DNA of 64,000 nt. Source: Streptomyces sp. NBC_01268 (lineage in GTDB: Bacteria; Actinomycetota; Actinomycetes; Streptomycetales; Streptomycetaceae). Position numbers and translations under genes: made by a program. Location: the NCBI RefSeq assembly GCF_036240795.1, contig NZ_CP108454.1, positions 4,402,001-4,466,000 on the forward strand, read 5' to 3'. Position 1 is the stretch's first letter. The number at the start of each line of letters is the position of its first letter. Positions 59,401-64,000 of this stretch are shown here, piece by piece. Below the pieces are notes generated by a model. That model made no database searches and was not told where the DNA came from. It was given only the letters and a program-made list of their open reading frames with translations.

Positions 59401-61200
59401 CCGGTGCAGGAACCACAGGGCGCGTTGGCCGAAGGTCGTCGACGGCGGAGTCGCGGGGGCATCGGGCGCGGGGGGCACGGGCAGCGGGGTGGTCGTCCGG
59501 CGGCGGGGGAGGGCTGCCACCGCGGCGACCGTACGGGCGCGCAGCACGTCCGCCGTGGACGGAGCCGCCCCCGTCGCCTGCCGCAGCTCCGACACCAGCC
59601 GGGCCGCGGTGAGCGAGTCCACGCCCAGGGCGACCAGGTCGTCGGACGTGCCCAGGCCGTGCAGGCCGAGGGCCTCTTCGCAGACGCGGACCAGCAGGGC
59701 CTCGTCCTGTGTCGCCGGGGCCACGTACGGGGCCCGGTGGGTGGGGGAGGGGGCCGGGAGCGCGCCGCGGTCGACCTTGCCGTTGCTGTTGAGCGGGAAC
59801 GTGTCCAGGAGGACGTAGTCGGACGGCAGCATGTAGTCGGGGAGCGTGGTGCGCAGGTGCGCGGTCAGGTCCTCTGCCGGGGCCGGGTCGCCGGTCAGGT
59901 ACGCGACCAGCTGCTTGCCGCCCGCCGGCGTCGTCCGGGGGTGGACGACCGCCGCCCGTACCCGGGGGTGGGCCGCGAGCCGCGCCTCGATCTCGCCCAG
60001 CTCCACCCGGTGTCCGTTGATCTTCACCTGGTGGTCGGCCCGGCCGAGGATCTCCACCCGGCCGTCCGGCAGGACCCGGCCGAGGTCCCCGGTCCGGTAG
60101 CGGCGCGCGCCGCCCGGGGCCGGGACGAACGTGGCGGCCGTGAGCCCGGCCCGGCCGACGTACCCGTCCGCGAGGCCGCTGCCCTCGATGTACACCTCGC
60201 CGACCAGGCCCGGTGCGGCGGGCGCCGCGGTGGCGTCGAGGACCGTGACGCGTTCGCCCGCGAGCGGCGCCCAGTCCGTCAGCCGGCCGTCCGGGCCGAG
60301 CCGGGAGACGGCCGACCAGATGGCCGTCTCCGTCGGGCCGTACAGGTCCCACACGGGGACGCCGGTACGGGCCAGGCGCTCGGCCAGGTCCGGCGGCAGG
60401 CCCTCGCCGCCGCACCAGACGCGGAAGCCGGCGGGCGGCGCCCAGCCGGAGTCGAGGAGCAGGCGCCAGGTCGCCGGGGTCGCCTGCATGAGCGTGGCGC
60501 CGTCGGCGAGGAGTGCGGCGAGGCGGCCGGGGTCGCTCGCGTCGGCGCGGCCGGCGACCACGACCGTGCCGCCGGCGAGCAGCGGCAGGAACAGTTCGAC
60601 GACCGAGATGTCGAACGCCGCCGTCGTCACCGCCACCAGCACGTCGTCCGCGTCGAGTCCGGGCCGGTCGGCCAGCGCCGCGAGGGTCGCCGTCACCGCC
60701 GCGTGGCGGACGGCGACGCCCTTGGGGCGGCCCGTGGAGCCGGACGTGTACATCAGGTAGGCCAGGCCGGAGGCCGAAGCACGGGAGGGGGCCGGGGCCG
60801 GGTGGGTGGTCGTCAGGTCGGAGAGGCGTGCGGTGCCGGTTCCGGACGGGGCCGTCGCCGCCTCGCCGGTCGCGTCGGTCACCACCAGGGCGGCGCCGGA
60901 GTCGGCGAGGACGTAGGCGATGCGGTCCGCCGGGTGGCCCGGGTCGAGGGGGAGGTAGGCGGCGCCTGCGCGCCACACGGCGAGCAGGGCGACGATCAGG
61001 TCCGCCCCGCGCTCGACGCAGACGCCGACCACGTCGCCGGGGCCGACCCCGCGCGCCGCCAGGCCCGCGGCGACGCGGGCGACCCGATCGTCCAGCGCGG
61101 CGTACGTCAGCGCCTGCGTGCGGTCGCGTACGGCGAGGGCGTCCGGGCGCCGGGCGGCGGCCTGGGCGACCCGGTCGGGTACGGGGCGGGCGTCGCTCAT
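56404..61200 (-). CDS. bimodular nonribosomal peptide synthetase, A-T-C-A-T, no thioesterase
   Basis: A 1598-residue protein. A1: core motifs LMYTSGSTGRPKG near residue 148, FDISVVELFLP, LYGPTETAIW, RTGDLGRV. T1: GVDSLTAARL, phosphopantetheine Ser near 527. C: HHMACDG active site near 713. A2: FTSGSTGLPKG near 1173, FDLPVTSVFP, NEYGPTETTVG. T2: FFDLGGDSLLAMK near 1553, then the end. No epimerisation, methylation or release domain. By hand the A2 pocket reads D-L-T-K-V-G-E-V-G, closest to Asn codes. The A1 pocket reads D-I-V-A-W-G-L-I-W, with no confident match. GAGGAG precedes ATG 61200. The KAS III-like gene ends 14 bp upstream. Confidence 0.92.
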   Translation of the reverse strand: MSDARPVPDRVAQAAARRPDALAVRDRTQALTYAALDDRVARVAAGLAARGVGPGDVVGVCVERGADLIVALLAVWRAGAAYLPLDPGHPADRIAYVLADSGAALVVTDATGEAATAPSGTGTARLSDLTTTHPAPAPSRASASGLAYLMYTSGSTGRPKGVAVRHAAVTATLAALADRPGLDADDVLVAVTTAAFDISVVELFLPLLAGGTVVVAGRADASDPGRLAALLADGATLMQATPATWRLLLDSGWAPPAGFRVWCGGEGLPPDLAERLARTGVPVWDLYGPTETAIWSAVSRLGPDGRLTDWAPLAGERVTVLDATAAPAAPGLVGEVYIEGSGLADGYVGRAGLTAATFVPAPGGARRYRTGDLGRVLPDGRVEILGRADHQVKINGHRVELGEIEARLAAHPRVRAAVVHPRTTPAGGKQLVAYLTGDPAPAEDLTAHLRTTLPDYMLPSDYVLLDTFPLNSNGKVDRGALPAPSPTHRAPYVAPATQDEALLVRVCEEALGLHGLGTSDDLVALGVDSLTAARLVSELRQATGAAPSTADVLRARTVAAVAALPRRRTTTPLPVPPAPDAPATPPSTTFGQRALWFLHRLAPEQDAYVEPWAVRLRGPLDVEALRDRLRAVLDRHEPLRTRFPVVDGAPAPVLDPVPDAPFTLSAADSPEALAALLAAEPKRPFDLAEELPFRAQLVRLAEDDHALVVSIHHMACDGLSLDILAAELSAPRLAAGLPTPYRAFASWQQTWLASPEGEAQLDHWQRTLTGLDRSRLPTDRPRPKTRTADGDAIAFTLPADLVTRVEELGSDRGTTPFTVYLAAFQALLSRHAPGADVVVGTPAAARPTPALADTIGYFANQLPIRTRTTGNPPFTEFLSRTRAAVLDAVDHQDVPFDRVVDRLSPDRSLTENPLFDTSFTYTPAPRTPFRVAGTTAEPLPVPRRTAKFDLTLDLVRRPDGTVTGELEYATALYDRATADRLTARFRTLLTAATTAPHTPLAALDLLPAPERTALASYATGPTAPPEATLLHELIERVARTRPNAPAVVDADGRTLTFAELNADANRLARHLIARGVRPEDVVGVALRSGPPLLTTLLAILKAGAAYLPLDPADPAPRHAALLKAAGAHLAVSEHPLPDTPTLSPTPDGMHELPATNLQLNLPPTTLAYVIFTSGSTGLPKGVQVEHRNIVNYVTWARDAYRSTRGAGAPLYSSMAFDLPVTSVFPVWAAGEPVTCGAKERSAENLVASAARGGFGLLKLTPSHLALLDQALTPREFATAADHLVIGGEQLHGHMLTPWKTHAPSTRVINEYGPTETTVGCTWHAIRAGDVPDEVIPVGVPVANTTARVLDATLRPVPVGVFGDLWIGGTQVTRGYRAAPRQTAERFLPDPYASEPGARMYRTGDVARFRADGILEYAGRSDDQLKVRGYRIEPHEVEAAIVAHPEVDEAVVVVRDDLLTAYVTPSHANTTALRASLATHLPAHLIPTRWAPLPALPRTPSGKIDKPALPTPPAHTPQLHDHASQVAAEVSEVVATLLGIDAPDLDENFFDLGGDSLLAMKTAARLKSRFGVPLTVMDLFAATLTDLVTRIESDLDTQP

Positions 61201-61214
61201 GCCGTCTCCTCGCT

Positions 61215-62234
61215 TCACTGCGCGGGTGTCGTCGCGGCGGGCGTCCACGCGGGCGGTTCGACCACTTCGAGTACGGCGCAGCCGTAGCTGAAGCCGACGC
61301 CGCTGCCGCACAGGGCGACGAGGTCGCCGGGGCGCACCGCTCCGGTCTCCAGGAGGTGGGTCAGTCCGCCGAACTGGTTCGTCGTGCCCATGTGGCCGAC
61401 GGTGCGGCCCCAGTCCCAGGTGGTCCGCTCCGTGCCGATGCCGAGGCCCTTGCGGAACTCCTGGTCGACCATGTTGGCGCCGATGTTGGGGAACACCCAC
61501 CGCGTCACGTCGTCGGGCGTGGCGCCCGCGTCGGCGAGGGCCTGGTCGATGGTGTCCCGCTCGGTCTCCGCCATCGAGCGGAGCATCGGGAGCAGGCGCT
61601 TGCGGTGCGCCATCAGGAAGGCGCGCCGGTCGGGGAAGTCCTTGGGGTCGGGCGGGGGCGTCGCCGTGAACCGGCCGTCGCCCTGTACCGCCGTCGACAG
61701 GAGGCGCAGCGGGCCGGGGCCGTGGTGCAGGACGAGCGCCGAGGCGCCGTCGGCGTCCACGCTGCCGGGGTCGAGGCGGTAGCGGTTCACGCCGGGGCCG
61801 CCGTGCCGGTCGGCGGTGGTGAGGAGGGCCGCCGTGCCGGGGCCGGCCGCGGTCAGGTAGGCGGCGGAGAGCTGCAGGGCGGCGAGGGCGCCGTTGCAGG
61901 ACTGGCGTACGTCGACGGTGAAGGCGCCGCGCGCCAGGGTCCTGCCCTGCACGTAGGAGGCGGGGACCACGTCGTCGGGGCCCTGCGGGGTGCTGCCCGC
62001 GTGGGCGTGCAGGACGATGGCCGCCTCGTCGACCGCGGCCCGGCCGAGGGCGGCGGTGCCGGCCCGGGCGGCCAGGTCGACGGGCTCGGTGTCCTCGGCG
62101 GAGGAGACCGACACGTAGCCGTGCGCCTCGGCGAGTTCGGGGTCGTACCGTCCGTCGGCGATCGCCGTCGTGACGTCCTCGGTGCTCCCTGTCGCGAGCG
62201 CACAGGACAGCACATGGATACCGGTCCACCGCAT
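61215..62234 (-). CDS. KAS III-family (FabH-like) enzyme with rearranged His/Asn
   Basis: A 339-residue thiolase-fold protein. The nucleophile lies in DVRQSCNGALAAL (Cys113). Where FabH has the catalytic His (PHQAN), this protein has Asn250 (FPNIGAN), and where FabH has the catalytic Asn (GNTSAA), it has His281 (VGHMGTTNQ). The C-terminal LCGSGVGFSYGCAVLE glycine-rich end is normal. Such KAS III relatives in metabolite clusters can be acyl transferases instead of condensing enzymes. It is the first gene of an operon with the NRPS and may load, transfer or release an acyl group. ATG 62234 has only a weak ribosome-binding site. Confidence 0.82.
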   Translation of the reverse strand: MRWTGIHVLSCALATGSTEDVTTAIADGRYDPELAEAHGYVSVSSAEDTEPVDLAARAGTAALGRAAVDEAAIVLHAHAGSTPQGPDDVVPASYVQGRTLARGAFTVDVRQSCNGALAALQLSAAYLTAAGPGTAALLTTADRHGGPGVNRYRLDPGSVDADGASALVLHHGPGPLRLLSTAVQGDGRFTATPPPDPKDFPDRRAFLMAHRKRLLPMLRSMAETERDTIDQALADAGATPDDVTRWVFPNIGANMVDQEFRKGLGIGTERTTWDWGRTVGHMGTTNQFGGLTHLLETGAVRPGDLVALCGSGVGFSYGCAVLEVVEPPAWTPAATTPAQ

Positions 62235-62422
62235 GCTCAACCCCCAGTCTTGGCACCACGGTTGTGGACAGCGGCGCCGACTATAACCCGGCCTCCGGTG
62301 GTCGGGGGAAGAGTGTCGATCTTCGCGGACGCCGGGAGGGGTGTGGTCAACTAGGGCTCTGATATGGCCATTTGGATGCAATGGGGCTCGATCAACGGCT
62401 GAAATAGAGCGGAGTTGACCTG

Positions 62423-62452
62423 TTGCCTGCCGTGAGCCGCCCTCGTTACGAT
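62423..62452 (+). promoter_or_regulatory. proposed promoter of the exporter-thioesterase operon
   Basis: TTGCCT (-35) at 62423-62428 and TACGAT (-10) at 62447-62452 with an 18-bp spacer, 80 bp upstream of the MFS ATG. In the same divergent spacer TATAGT on the minus strand near 62283 may serve the KAS III-NRPS operon. Confidence 0.5.
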
Positions 62453-62532
62453 CTTCAGCGCTGTGCTCATGACATCTTGCAGGGGAAGGGCGCGCGTGTG
62501 CGCTGGAACGAACCGTCCAAGGGGAGCATGTG

Positions 62533-63861
62533 ATGGATGACCAGTCGAAGGACCGGTCCGGAGCACGGCAGACCCTGAGGCAGTCGTTCGCGCCACTCTC
62601 GCTGCGCCCGTTCCGGATCCTGTGGACCGGCAACGCGATCTCCGCCATCGGCAGCAGCATGACCCGCATCGCGCTGGTCTTCTCGGTCCTGTCGATCGGC
62701 GGATCCGCCACCGACATCGGCATGGTGATGGCCGGCCAGGTGGGTGCGCAGGTCGTCTTCACCCTCGCCGGCGGCGTGTGGGCCGACCGCCTCCAGCGCC
62801 AGTTCGTGATGCTGACCGCCGACCTGATCCGCGCCGGGGCGCAGGCGGTGCTCGCGGTGCTCCTGCTGAGCGGGAACGCGCAGGTCTGGCACCTGGTCGT
62901 CGGCGGTGTCGTCTTCGGCTCCGCCCAGGCCTTCTTCGGGCCGGCGTCCAGCGGACTGATCGCCGAGATCGTGCCGCCGGAGCAGCTCCAGCGCGCCAAC
63001 GCGCTCATGACCTCCTGCTTCAGCTTCTTCAGCGTGGTCAGCCCCGCCCTCGCCGGTGTCGCCATCGCGCTCGTCGGACCGGGACTCGTCCTCGCGATCG
63101 ACGCGGTCACCTTCGTCGTGAACGCGATCTCGCTGGCGATGCTGAAGCTGGCCCCGCGCAAGGTGCAGGTGTCGGGCTCGTTCTGGGCGGACCTGGGGGA
63201 GGGCTGGAAGGAGCTCATCTCCCGCCGCTGGCTCTTCCTCAACATGATCGCGCACGGCTTCCAGAACCTGGCCATCGTCGCGTACTTCGTCCTCGGACCG
63301 ACCATCGCGGACAAGTCGCTGGGCGGCGCCTCCTCGTGGGGTCTGATCGCCGCGGCGTACGCCGCGGGCTCGATCTCCGGCGGAGTGGTGGCGCTGCGCC
63401 TCGACCCGAAGCGCCCGCTGATCGCCGGCAACCTGGCGTTCGCGCTGACCGCGCTGCCGCTGCTCGCGCTCGCCGTGCCGATGCCGGTGTGGGCCGTGAT
63501 GGCGGCGGCGTTCGTCGGCGGCACCGGCGGCATGTTCCTCGACGCCGTCTGGCGGGCCTCGCTCCAGCAGCTGATCCCCGACGAGGTTCTGTCCCGGGTC
63601 GACTCGTACGACTGGATGATCTCCACGGTGGCGGCGCCGGTCGGCCTCGCGCTCGTGGGTCCGCTCGCCGCCACCACCAGCAACACGTCGACCCTGCTGA
63701 TCGCCGCCGTGGCGATCGTCCTCCCGCTCTCCGCCACCGTGCTGATCCCCGGTGTCCGCGCGGTGCGCCGGCTGCCCGACGGCCGGACCGTCGGCCCGCA
63801 GCCGCGGGGCGCGGTGCCCGAGCCGCGGCCCGAGCCCGAGCCCGTGGCGGACCGACCGTAA
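62533..63861 (+). CDS. MFS exporter of the NRPS cluster
   Basis: A 442-residue permease with about 12 helices and a Pro/Arg/Glu-rich tail. LSLRPFRILWTGNAISAIGSS at the start, GGVWADRLQRQFVM (motif A) and FFGPASSGLIAEIVPPEQLQ place it with EntS/TetV-like exporters. ATG 62533 has GGGGAG at 62521-62526; a GTG at 62530 is too close to it. Divergent from the KAS III-NRPS operon and followed after 13 bp by a thioesterase gene, it probably exports the product. Confidence 0.88.
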   Translation: MDDQSKDRSGARQTLRQSFAPLSLRPFRILWTGNAISAIGSSMTRIALVFSVLSIGGSATDIGMVMAGQVGAQVVFTLAGGVWADRLQRQFVMLTADLIRAGAQAVLAVLLLSGNAQVWHLVVGGVVFGSAQAFFGPASSGLIAEIVPPEQLQRANALMTSCFSFFSVVSPALAGVAIALVGPGLVLAIDAVTFVVNAISLAMLKLAPRKVQVSGSFWADLGEGWKELISRRWLFLNMIAHGFQNLAIVAYFVLGPTIADKSLGGASSWGLIAAAYAAGSISGGVVALRLDPKRPLIAGNLAFALTALPLLALAVPMPVWAVMAAAFVGGTGGMFLDAVWRASLQQLIPDEVLSRVDSYDWMISTVAAPVGLALVGPLAATTSNTSTLLIAAVAIVLPLSATVLIPGVRAVRRLPDGRTVGPQPRGAVPEPRPEPEPVADRP

Positions 63862-63874
63862 GGAACGAGGAACC

Positions 63875-64000
63875 ATGGCCGACGCGCCGAGCAGATGGAT
63901 TCGCCGCTACCGGACCGCGCCCGACGCCCCGGTGCAGCTGGTGTGCCTCCCGCACGCCGGCGGGGCCGCGAGCTACTACCGGCCGCTGGCCCTGCCGCTG
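63875..64000 (+). CDS. type II thioesterase, N-terminal part (cut by window end)
   Basis: Forty-two codons are visible: MADAPSRWIRRYRTAP, then VQLVCLPHAGGAASYYRPLA. The CLPHAGG-x2-SYY segment is the N-terminal signature of stand-alone type II thioesterases, which remove wrong or stalled groups from NRPS/PKS carrier domains. GGAACGAGG precedes ATG 63875. Catalytic Ser, Asp and His would lie beyond the window. Confidence 0.85.
   Translation, partial: MADAPSRWIRRYRTAPDAPVQLVCLPHAGGAASYYRPLALPL

Noticed and set aside
57799..61287. 1162-codon plus-strand open frame opposite the NRPS
   Set aside because: Composition is antisense-like with no domains; the minus-strand frame carries all NRPS core motifs.
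1..64000. CRISPR arrays
   Set aside because: No set of near-identical repeats separated by unique spacers of constant length was seen; the tandem arrays found are contiguous and too short.

Overview
The window is a chromosomal segment of a Streptomyces-type actinomycete. The evidence is very high GC with G/C-ending codons, GTG starts, the mycothiol gene mshA, GlnR, CarD, MsiK, a Nur-type Fur protein, a WhiG anti-sigma (RsiG) with both c-di-GMP motifs, and a gene order (htrA-like, lacI-type, glnR; cysA-sseC; nur-ygfZ; mshA-ybjN-gpmA; phoU/phoRP; carD-ispD-ispF-cysS-rlmB; msiK) that I recall as conserved in Streptomyces core chromosomes.

Layout. 0-13.8 kb: end of a 5'-nucleotidase, a large secreted repeat protein, a Tat-secreted PI-PLC, an HtrA-like protease with its two-component pair, a LacI-type regulator, the nitrogen regulator GlnR, a hydrolase, a MoaD/ThiS protein and envelope proteins. 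13.8-16.3 kb: a sulfur block (cysteine-containing leader peptide, thiosulfate sulfurtransferase, SseC, DsrE-like protein). 16.4-27.5 kb: nitrobindin-like protein, nur, ygfZ, dtd, rsiG, an Eis-type acetyltransferase, a TetR protein, a HelD-type helicase, an MFS/MarR pair and an XRE-HbhA-DUF2516 group. 27.6-37.7 kb: SpoIIE-type phosphatase, NlpC/P60 hydrolase, mshA, ybjN, gpmA, lipoproteins and a Cys-rich 50-residue peptide. 37.8-51.2 kb: phosphate control (phoU, duplicated PHO boxes, phoR-phoP), carD, MEP-pathway ispD/ispF, cysS, rlmB, a DoxX-like protein, a sugar nucleotidyltransferase and msiK.

51.4-56.03 kb is a tRNA-associated island. An intact tRNA-Thr(TGT) is followed by a 71-bp exact repeat of its 3' half plus terminator at 55962-56032. 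The 4.5 kb between carries no integrase. It holds a DUF6414-like gene, a divergent HTH gene with a TTA codon, a YwqG/DUF1963-like gene, and non-coding DNA with nested inverted repeats. Paired GTGCCA motifs lie just inside each end and look like integrase arm sites, so the island is probably a decayed or in-trans-mobilised integrative element.

56.4-64 kb is part of a secondary-metabolite cluster: a bimodular NRPS (A-T-C-A-T, no thioesterase) in an operon with a KAS III-like enzyme of altered active site, divergent from an MFS exporter and the first 42 codons of a type II thioesterase cut by the window end.

A feature running through the window is leaderless transcription. About 19 genes have a TANNNT -10 hexamer ending 6-7 nt before the start codon and no ribosome-binding site; this decided several starts (cysS, nur, phoR, gpmA, dtd and others).
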